From: Denitratisoma sp.
GTDB taxonomy: Bacteria; Pseudomonadota; Gammaproteobacteria; Burkholderiales; Rhodocyclaceae
DNA length: 47,094 bases
NCBI GenBank assembly: GCA_032027165.1
Contig: JAVSMO010000001.1
Location: 1-47,094, forward strand
Direction: 5' to 3'
In this document: piece after piece, positions 18,251-28,649 of the stretch
Layout: every line of letters begins with the position of its first letter
Position numbering within the stretch: position 1 is the first letter of the stretch
Translations under genes and position numbers: made by a program
The notes under the pieces: model-generated
The model's database searches: none
What the model was told of the DNA's origin: nothing
What the model saw: only the letters and a program-made list of their open reading frames with translations

Positions 18251-18350
18251 AGGGGAGAAAAACCGGGGGCAGAAACGCCTTAACTTGATTAAGGCACCCG
18301 CTCAGGGAGGTGAAGCGGGAGACGGTTCAACACCATCTGGCGTTTCTGAG
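18228..18350 (-). ncRNA. predicted structured small RNA in the engB-hemB gap
   Basis: On the minus strand the sequence folds as a four-way junction with almost no linkers. P1 is CAGAAACG (18348-18341) with CGTTTCTG (18277-18270). P2 is AGATGGT / ACCGTCT, closing a 5-nt loop. P3 is CCCGCT / AGCGGG with the 11-nt loop TCACCTCCCTG. P4 is GCCTTAA / TTAAGGC. Next come GCCCCCGG / CCGGGGGC (18270-18263, 18246-18239) and then ACTTCTTTTTT, a plausible terminator ending near 18228. Strand choice: the one non-Watson-Crick pair in P2 is U.G on the minus strand but C.A on the plus strand, and only the minus strand has a U-tract. The loop UCACCUCC equals the anti-Shine-Dalgarno end of 16S rRNA. A hemB-associated RNA motif has been reported in betaproteobacteria; identity with it is not shown. 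No promoter was recognised; the 5' end is approximate. Confidence 0.6.
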
Positions 18351-18378
18351 CGAAAATCTTCCCCGCAAGTTCCTTTAA

Positions 18379-19419
<1,041 letters not shown>

Positions 19420-19422
19420 CGC

Positions 19423-20019
19423 TTACGCCGGCTGCGACAGGCAACCGGCCAGCAGCATCGGCCACTGCTGCGGCCAGTGCGACATCGGCTCGCGCGTGAA
19501 CCCGCTCTTGACGAAGAGTTGCCAGCGACCGATGACGTAGCACAGGCACAGGTTGGCTGCTGCCGCGGCATCCTCGCCCTGCGGCAGCTCGTTGCTGGTG
19601 GCGGCGATGCGCAGGGCCTGCTTGAGCGCGGCTTCGACGCGATCGAGCAACTGGTTGATGCGCGCCTGCAGGCGGTCGTCTTCGTTTACCAAGGCATCCC
19701 CGATCAGCACCCGCGTCAGGCCGCGGTTCTTTTGCGCAAACCCCAGCAGCAGGGCGACGATCAACTCGGCCTGCTTCACGCCGGATTGCTCCTCGCTGCC
19801 GATCTTGTTGATGACCGAGAAGAGGCTGTTCTCGATGAACTCGATAAGGCCGTCGTACATCTGCGCCTTGCTGGCGAAATGCCTGTAGAGCGCAGCTTCC
19901 GAGACATCCAGCTTTTTGGCCAGGAGCGCCGTGGTGATTTTCTCTCCCCTGGGATCCTGCAGCAGCTCCGCGATGGTCTGCAGGATCTGCAGCTTGCGTT
20001 CCCCCGATCTGGCGGCCAT
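19423..20019 (-). CDS. slmA: nucleoid occlusion factor SlmA (TetR family)
   Basis: 198 residues. The N-terminal helix-turn-helix reads ITTALLAKKLDVSEAALYRH, followed by FASKAQMYDGLIEFIENSLF, the SlmA-type signature. The C-terminal dimerisation part includes LLLGFAQKNRGLTRVLIGDA and RLQARINQLLDR. SlmA binds specific chromosomal sites and blocks FtsZ ring formation over the nucleoid. The minus-strand order argB, HAD phosphatase, slmA is common in betaproteobacteria. It starts 19 bp after the HAD gene stop, so it is probably co-transcribed. Confidence 0.9.
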   Translation of the reverse strand: MAARSGERKLQILQTIAELLQDPRGEKITTALLAKKLDVSEAALYRHFASKAQMYDGLIEFIENSLFSVINKIGSEEQSGVKQAELIVALLLGFAQKNRGLTRVLIGDALVNEDDRLQARINQLLDRVEAALKQALRIAATSNELPQGEDAAAAANLCLCYVIGRWQLFVKSGFTREPMSHWPQQWPMLLAGCLSQPA

Positions 20020-20038
20020 TGTCTTCCTCGCTCCCTTG

Positions 20039-21603
<1,565 letters not shown>

Positions 21604-21616
21604 CTAAGCCTTATGC

Positions 21617-21645
21617 AAAAAAAGCGGGAAGCCGAAGCTTCCCGC
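21617..21645 (-). terminator. Rho-independent terminator after hsp20
   Basis: 9-bp stem GCGGGAAGC / GCTTCCCGC around a four-base loop (CGAA on +, TTCG on -), followed on the minus strand by TTTTTTT (21623-21617). It lies 46 bp after the hsp20 stop. Confidence 0.9.
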
Positions 21646-21691
21646 CGTGGCCGGCCTTCGAGGAGGAAGGGGGCCGGGGCCGGATCGGGGC

Positions 21692-22111
21692 TCAGTCGAT
21701 AGTCAGTCGCTTGGCAGCGGCAGCGGCTTTCTTCGGCAGCGTCAACTCGAGCACGCCGTCGTTGAACTTGGCCGCGGATTTCGACTCGTCGATGTCCTGG
21801 CCGAGCTGGAAGCTGCGTGAGACCTTGCCGAAATAACGCTCGGTGCGCAGGACACGCTCGCCTTCCTTGACTTCCTTCTCCTGCTTGCGCTCGGCGCTGA
21901 TCGAAACGACGGAGCCGTCGATGTTGACGTGGATATCCTCCTTCCGGATGCCCGGCAGCTCGGCGTGCACCTTGTAGGCGTCACCCTGTTCCTTGACGTC
22001 GATCTTGATGGAGGGCACATCAACAGGGCTGCCAAAGTCGACCGGCCGCACGAAGAAGCCGCGGAAGAAGTCGTCGAAGGGGTCTGAACCGGAACGCGTG
22101 ATATTGGCCAT
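21692..22111 (-). CDS. Hsp20/alpha-crystallin small heat-shock protein
   Basis: 139 residues. The alpha-crystallin domain runs from about 35 to 130: VPSIKIDVKEQGDAYKVHAE, LPGIRKEDIHVNIDGSVVSI, ERYFGKVSRSFQLGQDID and the closing NDGVLELTLPKK. The short N-terminal arm (DPFDDFFRGFFVRPV) matches class A bacterial Hsp20. It is an ATP-independent holdase that binds unfolding proteins in the cytoplasm. A near-consensus sigma-32 promoter lies at 22154-22181 and a strong terminator at 21617-21645, so it is a single-gene heat-shock transcript. The ribosome binding site is AGGAGA. Confidence 0.94.
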   Translation of the reverse strand: MANITRSGSDPFDDFFRGFFVRPVDFGSPVDVPSIKIDVKEQGDAYKVHAELPGIRKEDIHVNIDGSVVSISAERKQEKEVKEGERVLRTERYFGKVSRSFQLGQDIDESKSAAKFNDGVLELTLPKKAAAAAKRLTID

Positions 22112-22153
22112 GATGTCTCCTATTAACGGTTAGGGATTAGACTCATGGTTTCA

Positions 22154-22181
22154 ATATAGGGCAGCCCGGCGTCATTTCAAG
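22154..22181 (-). promoter_or_regulatory. sigma-32 heat-shock promoter of hsp20
   Basis: On the minus strand CTTGAAA (22181-22175), a 13-bp spacer, CCCTATAT (22161-22154). The established RpoH consensus is CTTGAAA with 13-14 bp to CCCCATNT, so only one consensus base differs. The predicted start is near 22147, about 36 nt before the hsp20 ATG. Confidence 0.88.
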
Positions 22182-22211
22182 AGGGGGCGGCTCGGAAGCA
22201 AAATTAATATC

Positions 22212-22409
22212 ATGTCAAACAGTTGCGAGTCTGCCTCGGCTTGTCCCGGATGCGGCCGGACCTTTATCTGCGGCATGAAGGCCGGCCTGCCTCGTTGCTG
22301 GTGTGCCGAGCTGCCACCCCTGAAGTCCCTGCCCGAGGCCGGCAAGGGCTGCTACTGCCCGGAATGCCTGGAGAAAATGCTGGCTGACGAATCCGTCAAG
22401 CCCGCTTGA
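22212..22409 (+). CDS. cysteine-rich CWC family protein
   Basis: 65 residues with nine cysteines: CPGCGRTFICG, then PRCWCAELPPL (the CWC motif), then CYCPECLEKML. This is the Cysteine-rich CWC family, a small probable zinc-binding protein with no known function. It has no signal peptide, so it is cytoplasmic. It is divergent from hsp20 and convergent with nudB, whose 3' end it overlaps by 14 bp. Confidence 0.85.
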   Translation: MSNSCESASACPGCGRTFICGMKAGLPRCWCAELPPLKSLPEAGKGCYCPECLEKMLADESVKPA

Positions 22410-22836
22410 TTTGGTGTGGCAGCATGAGGATGGCGTCCCGGTTGCTCCAGGAGAATACGCTGCGCGCAGCCTCCTGCCAGGGCAACCATACGTAGCCGAG
22501 GTGCTCGTCGGGGGCGACGGTGACCTGGTCCGGCGCCGGCACCAGCAGGCTGAACACATGCTCGACATTTTCGGTGACGCCGGGTGCATAGCGATATCGC
22601 CATTCCGGGAATATCTCGTAGCGGTTGGTGAGACGCCAGTCGGCCAAGTCCTTCGGTCGGGAAGAAATACCGGTCTCCTCCGCAACTTCGCGTACTGCCG
22701 TGAGCAGGAGGGGTTCGTCGCCCTCCTGACTGCCCGTCACCGACTGCCAGAACCCCGGGTGGGCAGCGCGCTCGAGCAGCAGCACCTCGAGGTCGGGGGT
22801 ATGGATCAGGACCAGGACGGAGACCGGCTTCTTCAA
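22396..22836 (-). CDS. nudB: dihydroneopterin triphosphate diphosphatase NudB
   Basis: 146 residues. The Nudix box reads GSQEGDEPLLLTAVREVAEE, then TGI. The start MKKPVSVLVLIHTPDLEVLL and the later NRYEIFPEWRYRYAPGVTEN are characteristic of NudB. It removes pyrophosphate from dihydroneopterin triphosphate in folate synthesis. It overlaps the barstar-like gene by 4 nt and is the last gene of the aspS-RNase-barstar-nudB run. aspS-nudB adjacency is common in proteobacteria; here two genes sit between them. Confidence 0.93.
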   Translation of the reverse strand: MKKPVSVLVLIHTPDLEVLLLERAAHPGFWQSVTGSQEGDEPLLLTAVREVAEETGISSRPKDLADWRLTNRYEIFPEWRYRYAPGVTENVEHVFSLLVPAPDQVTVAPDEHLGYVWLPWQEAARSVFSWSNRDAILMLPHQIKRA

Positions 22837-23276
22837 TCGAGCCCCGGCAGATAGGCGATGCCGTCGGCGTGCATGTCCACCAGCACCCAGAACGGCACGC
22901 GTTCATCGCGCCAGACATCGGAAGCGGCAGCAAAAACCTGGAGCGCCGTGGCGAAATCTGCGCCGTGGCTGGCGCGAATGCCGTCGCAGTGCTCCAGCAG
23001 GATCAGGTAGCCATCCGCCGGCAGCCAGGATAGATCGCCGAGGCAGTCGGCGAGCGCATCCCAGTTGTGGCCGAACCAGTCGGGAAACTCGAGGGCGGTC
23101 GCCAGTCGTTCGAAAAGCGCATTCTTGTCGCGTACTGCGGAAAGATCGATGCAGCAAATGGCAAAGCCGGACTTGTCGGCTGCGGCCAGCAGATCAGGCA
23201 TGCCTTTTGGGGGCGTGTGATAGACACCGCAGCGGGCAAGGTCGCGGAGGAGGGCGGCGTAGCGCTGTTGGCTCAT
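22833..23276 (-). CDS. barstar-family ribonuclease inhibitor
   Basis: 147 residues. The C-terminal 100 residues carry the barstar fold signature: FAICCIDLSAVRDKNALFER, FPDWFGHNWDALADCLGDLS, WLPADGYLILLEH. It should bind and inhibit the RNase encoded immediately upstream, whose 3' end it overlaps by 4 nt (ATGA). It has no signal peptide, so it would protect the cytoplasm from RNase that is not exported. The N-terminal ~45 residues (RYAALLRDLARCGVYHTPPK) are an extension seen in long barstar-like proteins. Confidence 0.88.
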   Translation of the reverse strand: MSQQRYAALLRDLARCGVYHTPPKGMPDLLAAADKSGFAICCIDLSAVRDKNALFERLATALEFPDWFGHNWDALADCLGDLSWLPADGYLILLEHCDGIRASHGADFATALQVFAAASDVWRDERVPFWVLVDMHADGIAYLPGLD

Positions 23277-23656
23277 TCGCGTATCTTCCGGAAGCTGCGG
23301 TAGTGATCGTTGGTGAAATAATACTCCCCCGAAGTCCGCACATCGCCCGTGTTGCCCCGTCCGGCGACGATGCGCCGTGCGCCGCGGTCGCGCGATCCGG
23401 GGGTTGGAACGGTGTACTCGCGGTAGTAGCCATGCGGACGGGCGGGCAGTCGCCGCTCGAAATTGCCAAAGACCGAGCCGTCCTTGCGGTAGGGAAAGGG
23501 ACCGCCCTGCTTGATCAGTGTCAGCGTTTGCCGGGCTTCGCCGGGGAGGGCTGCGGCCTGGACCGACGGAATGCCTTGAGCGACATATGGTTCACGCGCC
23601 GTGGCCGGGCCCGCGGCGAGAATCGACAGCAGCAAAAAACAAAGGCGCAGCATCAC
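23273..23656 (-). CDS. secreted barnase/RNase Sa-like ribonuclease
   Basis: 127 residues with a signal peptide (MMLRLCFLLLSILAAGPATA). The mature domain belongs to the microbial guanyl-preferring ribonuclease family. The catalytic set is visible: Glu80 in YYREYTVPTPG, Arg95 (RRIVAG) with Arg100 nearby, and His118 in TNDHYRSFRK. It begins 12 bp after the aspS stop and overlaps the barstar-like inhibitor gene, so enzyme and inhibitor are translated together. It is a secreted RNase used for nutrient scavenging or competition. Unlike polymorphic toxins it has no delivery domain. Confidence 0.88.
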   Translation of the reverse strand: MMLRLCFLLLSILAAGPATAREPYVAQGIPSVQAAALPGEARQTLTLIKQGGPFPYRKDGSVFGNFERRLPARPHGYYREYTVPTPGSRDRGARRIVAGRGNTGDVRTSGEYYFTNDHYRSFRKIRE

Positions 23657-23668
23657 GCCGGCCGGTTC

Positions 23669-25471
23669 TCAGTCTGCCGTGGGCTTTGGGGTTTCGGTCT
23701 GGCGCAGACGGATATGCAGCTCGCGCAGCTGCTTCTCGTCGGCCGGTCCGGGCGCGTTGGTGAGCAGGCACTGGGCGCGCTGGGTCTTCGGGAAGGCGAT
23801 CACGTCGCGGATCGACTCGGCGCCGGTCATCATGGTGACGATGCGGTCGAGGCCGAACGCGAGGCCGCCGTGCGGCGGCGCACCGTACTTGAGGGCGTCG
23901 AGCAGGAAGCCGAATTTCTGCTCGGCCTCCTCGGCGCCGATGGCGAGCGCGCGGAACACCTTCGACTGGATTTCCTCGCGATGGATACGCACGGAGCCGC
24001 CGCCGATTTCCCAGCCGTTGAGGGCCAGGTCGTAGGCCTTGGCCAGGCACTTGCCGGGATCCGTGTCGATGAACGCCTCGTGGCCGTCCTTGGGCGAGGT
24101 GAAGGGATGGTGCAGGGCCACCCAGCGCTTGTCTTCCTCGTCGTATTCGAACATCGGGAAATCGACCACCCACAGCGGCCGCCAGCCGGTTTCCAGATAG
24201 CCGCCTGCCGCGCCCTTCTCGTGACCAATCTTGACGCGCAATGCGCCCAGGGCATCGTTAACGACCTTGGCGCGGTCGGCGCCGAAGAATACCAGGTCGC
24301 CGTCTGCGGCGCCGGTGCGCTCGATGATCTGAGTGACGATGTCCGCCGGCAGGAATTTCAGGATGGGCGACTGCAGGCCTTCGATGCCTTTCGCCTTCTC
24401 GTTGACCTTGATGTAGGCGAGGCCCTTGGCGCCGTAGATGCCGACGAATGCGGTGTAGTCGTCGATCTCCTTGCGCGTGAAACTGCCGCCGCCCGGGATG
24501 CGCAGGGCTGCCACGCGCCCGTCGGCCAGTCCGGCCGCAGCGCGGAAGACCTTGAAGTCCACCGTCTTCATGAGATCGGTGAGTTCCGTAAATTCCAGCT
24601 TGACGCGCAGGTCCGGCTTGTCCGAGCCGTAGCGCGCCATTGCTTCGGCATGGCTGAGGCGCGGGAAGGGATTCGGCAGGTCGACGTTCAGGGTTTCCTT
24701 GAACACAGTCCGGATCAGCTCTTCCATGATTGCCGTGATCTCGGTCTCGGTCAGGAAGGACGTCTCGATATCGACCTGGGTGAATTCCGGCTGACGGTCG
24801 GCACGCAAGTCTTCGTCGCGGAAGCACTTGGTGATCTGGTAGTAGCGGTCGAAGCCGGCAACCATCAGCATCTGCTTGAACAGCTGCGGCGACTGCGGCA
24901 GGGCAAAGAACTGGCCGGCGTGCACGCGGGAGGGCACCAAGTAGTCGCGCGCGCCCTCGGGGGTGGACTTGGTCAGCATCGGCGTCTCGATGTCGATGAA
25001 GCCCTGTGCATCGAGGAAGCGGCGGAAGGCCATCGCCACCTTGTAGCGCAGCATCATGTTCCTCTGCATCTGCGGGCGGCGCAGGTCGACCACGCGGTGC
25101 GTCAGGCGCACGTTCTCCGACAGGTTGTCCTCGTCGAGTTGGAAGGGCGGCGTGGCGGCGTGGTTGAGGATCTCGATGTCCTGCGCCAGCACCTCGATCT
25201 CGCCGCTGGTCAGGTTGGGATTGGCGGTGCCTTCCGGGCGGCGGCGCACCAGGCCGGTGATCTTCAGCACGAACTCGTTGCGGATACGCTCGGCGGTGGC
25301 GAAGGTCTCCTTGCGGTCCGGGTCGCACACCACCTGCACCAGCCCCTCGCGGTCGCGCAGGTCGATGAAGATGACGCCGCCGTGGTCGCGGCGGCGGTGC
25401 GCCCAGCCGCAGAGGGTAACGGTTTGGTCGAGGTGGGCGGCATTGACGAGGCCGCAATAGTGAGTACGCAT
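23669..25471 (-). CDS. aspS: aspartyl-tRNA synthetase, probably non-discriminating (AspRS)
   Basis: 600 residues, full-length bacterial AspRS. The N-terminal anticodon-binding OB fold ([20 protein letters not shown]) is followed by the class II core with motif 1 ([19 protein letters not shown]), motif 2 ([20 protein letters not shown]), a GAD insertion, and motif 3 ([11 protein letters not shown]). His30, where E. coli has Leu, and Gly in RPEGTAN match features reported for non-discriminating AspRS. That enzyme also charges tRNA-Asn, with GatCAB converting the product to Asn-tRNA. It lies in a run with the fmdB-DUF502 genes upstream and RNase-barstar-nudB downstream. Confidence 0.97.
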   Translation of the reverse strand: MRTHYCGLVNAAHLDQTVTLCGWAHRRRDHGGVIFIDLRDREGLVQVVCDPDRKETFATAERIRNEFVLKITGLVRRRPEGTANPNLTSGEIEVLAQDIEILNHAATPPFQLDEDNLSENVRLTHRVVDLRRPQMQRNMMLRYKVAMAFRRFLDAQGFIDIETPMLTKSTPEGARDYLVPSRVHAGQFFALPQSPQLFKQMLMVAGFDRYYQITKCFRDEDLRADRQPEFTQVDIETSFLTETEITAIMEELIRTVFKETLNVDLPNPFPRLSHAEAMARYGSDKPDLRVKLEFTELTDLMKTVDFKVFRAAAGLADGRVAALRIPGGGSFTRKEIDDYTAFVGIYGAKGLAYIKVNEKAKGIEGLQSPILKFLPADIVTQIIERTGAADGDLVFFGADRAKVVNDALGALRVKIGHEKGAAGGYLETGWRPLWVVDFPMFEYDEEDKRWVALHHPFTSPKDGHEAFIDTDPGKCLAKAYDLALNGWEIGGGSVRIHREEIQSKVFRALAIGAEEAEQKFGFLLDALKYGAPPHGGLAFGLDRIVTMMTGAESIRDVIAFPKTQRAQCLLTNAPGPADEKQLRELHIRLRQTETPKPTAD

Positions 25472-25509
25472 TTCAAGGTGCCCAGGAAAATAGCCGCGAT
25501 GGCGGCGCG

Positions 25510-26130
25510 TTATTGATTCTGTGCCCGTCCGGCGGAATTGCGCAGAGGGGGCGCCACGACCCCCATCGAGATGATGTACTTGAGGGCTTCGTCGACGCTC
25601 ATCTCGAGTTCAATGATGTCCTTGCGCGGCAGCATGAGGAAGAAGCCGGAAGTGGGATTGGGGGTGGTTGGAACGTAGACGCTGACGTATTCACCGGGCA
25701 GGTGGTTGAGGACGTCGCCCCCCGGTTGGCCTGTCTGGAAGGCGATGGTCCATATGCCTTCCCGTGGGTATTGCACGAGCAACGCCTTGCGAAATGCCTC
25801 GCCGCTTGACGAGAAGAGGGTATCGGATACCTGCTTGACGCTGTAATAGACCGACTTGACCACCGGAATACGCGATAGCACACCCTCCCAGAAGCGCAGC
25901 AGACGCTGACCGATGATATTGGCGGTGACCAGCCCGGTGAGGAACACGATCAGGAGCGTGGCGATCACGCCGATGCCGGGGATGTAGACGCCCAGCAGGT
26001 TTTCTGGTCGGATTGCGGCGGGCAGCAGCAGCAACGTCTGGTCCATCGTCTTGACGATGAGCGCCAGCACCCAGGCGGTGATCGCCAGGGGAACCCAGAT
26101 CAGCAAGCCGGTGATGAAGTATTTTTTCAT
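25510..26130 (-). CDS. DUF502 family inner-membrane protein
   Basis: 206 residues. Two transmembrane helices lie at about 5-28 ([20 protein letters not shown]) and 52-75 ([20 protein letters not shown]). They are followed by the DUF502 signature [20 protein letters not shown], a soluble beta-rich part, and [18 protein letters not shown]. Function is unknown; the family is widespread in proteobacteria and often sits next to aspS and fmdB. The start overlaps the fmdB stop by 4 nt. Confidence 0.9.
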   Translation of the reverse strand: MKKYFITGLLIWVPLAITAWVLALIVKTMDQTLLLLPAAIRPENLLGVYIPGIGVIATLLIVFLTGLVTANIIGQRLLRFWEGVLSRIPVVKSVYYSVKQVSDTLFSSSGEAFRKALLVQYPREGIWTIAFQTGQPGGDVLNHLPGEYVSVYVPTTPNPTSGFFLMLPRKDIIELEMSVDEALKYIISMGVVAPPLRNSAGRAQNQ

Positions 26131-26393
26131 CCGTTGCCAGCACAGGCGCAGCCGTTACAACTTGGCGCCGGGGCTTTGTCGCCTTCCTGTTTTGACTCAG
26201 TCTTGGTCGGGCAACCCTTGAAATCAGTGGCATACCACCCGCTGCCTTTGAGCTGAAAGCCTGCAGCAGTGAGCATCTTGCTGAAAGTCTCCTTGCCGCA
26301 TTCGGGGCAGGTCGTCAGTGGGGCATCATTGAGCTTCTGCAGGTATTCCTTCTGGAACCCGCAGGTGCCGCAGCGATATTCATAGATCGGCAT
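26127..26393 (-). CDS. FmdB-family zinc ribbon protein
   Basis: 88 residues from the ATG at 26391-26393, chosen because the family starts MPIYEYRCGTCG and GGAGA lies just upstream; an ORF four codons longer is unlikely. The zinc ribbon is formed by CGTCG and CPECGKE. The C-terminus is a Gly/Lys/Ala tail with a further Cys cluster (SCNGCACAG), common in betaproteobacterial members. It is a putative regulatory or nucleic-acid-binding protein. It is the first gene of the fmdB-DUF502-aspS block. Confidence 0.9.
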   Translation of the reverse strand: MPIYEYRCGTCGFQKEYLQKLNDAPLTTCPECGKETFSKMLTAAGFQLKGSGWYATDFKGCPTKTESKQEGDKAPAPSCNGCACAGNG

Positions 26394-26415
26394 GGCAGTC
26401 TCCAAAAAACACGGA

Positions 26416-26421
26416 ATTATA
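26416..26421 (-). promoter_or_regulatory. possible -10 element for fmdB
   Basis: Perfect TATAAT on the minus strand, 22 bp before the fmdB start, in an AT-rich stretch. No good -35 hexamer is seen at 16-18 bp, so this is tentative. Confidence 0.4.
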
Positions 26422-26511
26422 ACTTAAGCAATTGCACCGAAAGCCAAAATCTAGGCGGTCAGCCTGATAAACATGCAGCCGGGACCGGCCGAATTCAAGC
26501 CGTCGTCCGAA

Positions 26512-27360
26512 TCAGAACAGGCCGAGGTAATGCTGGGTCAGGGGCTTGCCCCAGAAAAGGGCAATGATGGCTGCGGCAGCCAGGTAGGGACCAAAGGGAA
26601 TGGGGATGTTGCGCCCATGCTTGGCAAAGACGATCAGGGCGATGCCGACCACGGCGCCGACCAAGGAGGACGCCAGGATCGTCAGTGGGAGCATTTGCCA
26701 GCCCAGCCAGGCCCCGACGGCGGCGAGCAGCTTGAAATCGCCGTAACCCATGCCTTCCTTGCCGGTGGCCAGCTTGAAGGACCAATACACTGCCCATAGC
26801 GACAGATAGCCGGCTGCGGCGCCCACCACGGCGCTCCGGATGTCGGAGAACGTTCCGCCCAGGTTGAGCAGAAGTCCAGCCCACAGCAAGGGCAGCGTGA
26901 TGCTGTCGGGCAGCAACTGAGTGTCAAAGTCGATAAACGTTAGCGCAATCATGCACCAGATAAAGAACAGTGCACCGATGCCGGCCCAGCTTGTGCCAAA
27001 ACGCCATATCGCGTATCCGGACAGCACGCCGGATAGTGCCTCGACAAGCGGGTAGCGCAGGCTGATGCGGGCTTGACAGGCCCGACAGCGTCCCCTTAGA
27101 AAAAGAAAGCTGACAATCGGGATGTTCTCCCATGCAGCAATGCCATGGCCGCAACTCGGGCAGTGCGAGCGCGGCGAAGCGAGGGACAATTTATCAGATG
27201 GTGGCGGCGTTTCGCCGCGAAGCTCCGCGCATTCCGCCTCCCAGCCGTGCTCCAACATCTTGGGCAGGCGATGGATGACGACGTTCAGGAAGCTTCCTAC
27301 CACCAAGCCCAACAGGGTGGCCATGGCGGTACTGGCCACCGGTTCCAGCAGAAAACTCAT
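26512..27360 (-). CDS. pilD: prepilin peptidase / N-methyltransferase PilD
   Basis: 282 residues, polytopic membrane protein. It has the cytoplasmic zinc tetracysteine loop (CPSCGHG with CRACQAR) and the two aspartates of the aspartyl protease (IDFDTQLLPD and MGYGDFK, the GxGD motif). It starts with the conserved LLGLVVGSFLNVVIHRLP. It cleaves the leader of type IV prepilins after Gly and methylates the new N-terminus. It would serve both the type IV pili and the MSHA pilins, such as MshP in this window. It is third in pilB-pilC-pilD. Confidence 0.96.
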   Translation of the reverse strand: MSFLLEPVASTAMATLLGLVVGSFLNVVIHRLPKMLEHGWEAECAELRGETPPPSDKLSLASPRSHCPSCGHGIAAWENIPIVSFLFLRGRCRACQARISLRYPLVEALSGVLSGYAIWRFGTSWAGIGALFFIWCMIALTFIDFDTQLLPDSITLPLLWAGLLLNLGGTFSDIRSAVVGAAAGYLSLWAVYWSFKLATGKEGMGYGDFKLLAAVGAWLGWQMLPLTILASSLVGAVVGIALIVFAKHGRNIPIPFGPYLAAAAIIALFWGKPLTQHYLGLF

Positions 27361-27406
27361 GAGGGTACTTCAGCAGTTAAGTTGGTTAGGAACGCTGCCC
27401 GAATCA

Positions 27407-28639
27407 TCAGACCACGGCGCCCAGCTTGAAGATCGGCAGGTACATGGCTACCACCATGCCACCGATCAGCGTGCCCAGCACCACCATGATCATCGGTTCC
27501 ATCAGGCTGGACATGGCTTCGACTGCGTCGTCCACTTCGGCTTCGAAGAAATCGGCCACCTTGCTCAGCATGGCGTCAAGCTGGCCGGATTCTTCGCCGA
27601 TGGAAACCATCTGAATCACCATGTTGGGAAAGACGTTGGCGTTCTGCATGGCTACGGTCAGGTTGGTTCCGGTGCTGACTTCCGACTGTATCTGCTTTGT
27701 CGCCATCTTATAAACATAATTGCCCGAAGCGCCGCCGACCGAATCCAATGCCTCCACCAGTGGTACTCCGGCGGCGAACATGGTCGACAAGGTGCGCGCC
27801 CACCTTGCCATGGTCGCCTTGCGGATGATGTCGCCAAAAATGGGTAGCCGCAGAAACAGCCGGTCCATGACGATCTGCATCTTTTCCGAGCGCTTCCACA
27901 TGAAGAAGAAACCGTATAGCGATCCCCCCAGGATGCCGAAGACGATATACCAGTTGGCCACCATGAAGTCCGACATGGCGATGACCATCAGAGTCGGTGC
28001 CGGCAGGTCGGCACCGAAACTCTTGAAGACCTCCTTGAACGCCGGGATCACGAAAATCATGATCACCGCTGTGATAACCACGGCAACGACAATGACCGCG
28101 ATTGGATAGAACAACGCCGACTTGATTTTGCTCTTGATTGCAAGAATCTTTTCCTTGTACGTCGCCAGGCGGTCAAGGAGGGAGTCTAGAATGCCAGCGG
28201 CCTCGCCGGCGGCGACCAGGTTGCAGAACAAGGCATCGAAGTAGAGCGGAAATTTGCGGAAGGCCTGATTCAGCGATGATCCCGTTTCGACATCTGCTTT
28301 GACTTCCATCAGCAACTTGGCGACCGCCTGATTGGAGGCCCCCTTGCCGACGATGTCGAAGGCTTGCAGCAGCGGCACGCCCGCCTTCATCATGGTGGCC
28401 AGTTGGCGCGTGAAGAGCGTGATGTCCTTTTCCGTGATCTTGCCGCCACGCTTGAAGGCTTGTTTCTTGACCTTGCTGACCAGGATGCCCTGGCGGCGCA
28501 ACGTGGCATGGACGAGCGCCTCGCCGCCGGCACGCATTTCGCCCCGCATCAGCTTGCCGGTCTTGTCCTTGCCCTCCCAGGCAAAGGTGTATTCCTTGAT
28601 GCCGGCATCTTTCTTTGCTGTTTTTGTCGCGGTTGCCAT
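27407..28639 (-). CDS. pilC: type IV pilus inner-membrane platform protein PilC
   Basis: 410 residues from the ATG at 28637-28639 (MATATKTAKKDAGIKEYTFA), preceded by GGGAGAA. It has two T2SSF/GspF domains, each with the family signature (ITLFTRQLATMMKAGVPLLQ and MARWARTLSTMFAAGVPLVE). Transmembrane helices lie near residues 185-215, 235-260 and 390-410. It couples PilB ATPase motion to pilin insertion. It lies 46 bp upstream of pilD and 10 bp downstream of pilB. Confidence 0.96.
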   Translation of the reverse strand: MATATKTAKKDAGIKEYTFAWEGKDKTGKLMRGEMRAGGEALVHATLRRQGILVSKVKKQAFKRGGKITEKDITLFTRQLATMMKAGVPLLQAFDIVGKGASNQAVAKLLMEVKADVETGSSLNQAFRKFPLYFDALFCNLVAAGEAAGILDSLLDRLATYKEKILAIKSKIKSALFYPIAVIVVAVVITAVIMIFVIPAFKEVFKSFGADLPAPTLMVIAMSDFMVANWYIVFGILGGSLYGFFFMWKRSEKMQIVMDRLFLRLPIFGDIIRKATMARWARTLSTMFAAGVPLVEALDSVGGASGNYVYKMATKQIQSEVSTGTNLTVAMQNANVFPNMVIQMVSIGEESGQLDAMLSKVADFFEAEVDDAVEAMSSLMEPMIMVVLGTLIGGMVVAMYLPIFKLGAVV

Positions 28640-28649
28640 CTGGTTCTCC

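Noticed and set aside
18270..18348. Cloverleaf-like fold in the engB-hemB gap read as a tRNA
   Set aside because: Loops are 5, 11 and 5 nt, there is no anticodon or T-loop geometry and no CCA-adjacent discriminator; it is a different junction.
23207..25516. 769-codon plus-strand frame opposite aspS and the RNase gene
   Set aside because: Antisense shadow typical of GC-rich coding DNA; aspS on the other strand has full family motifs.
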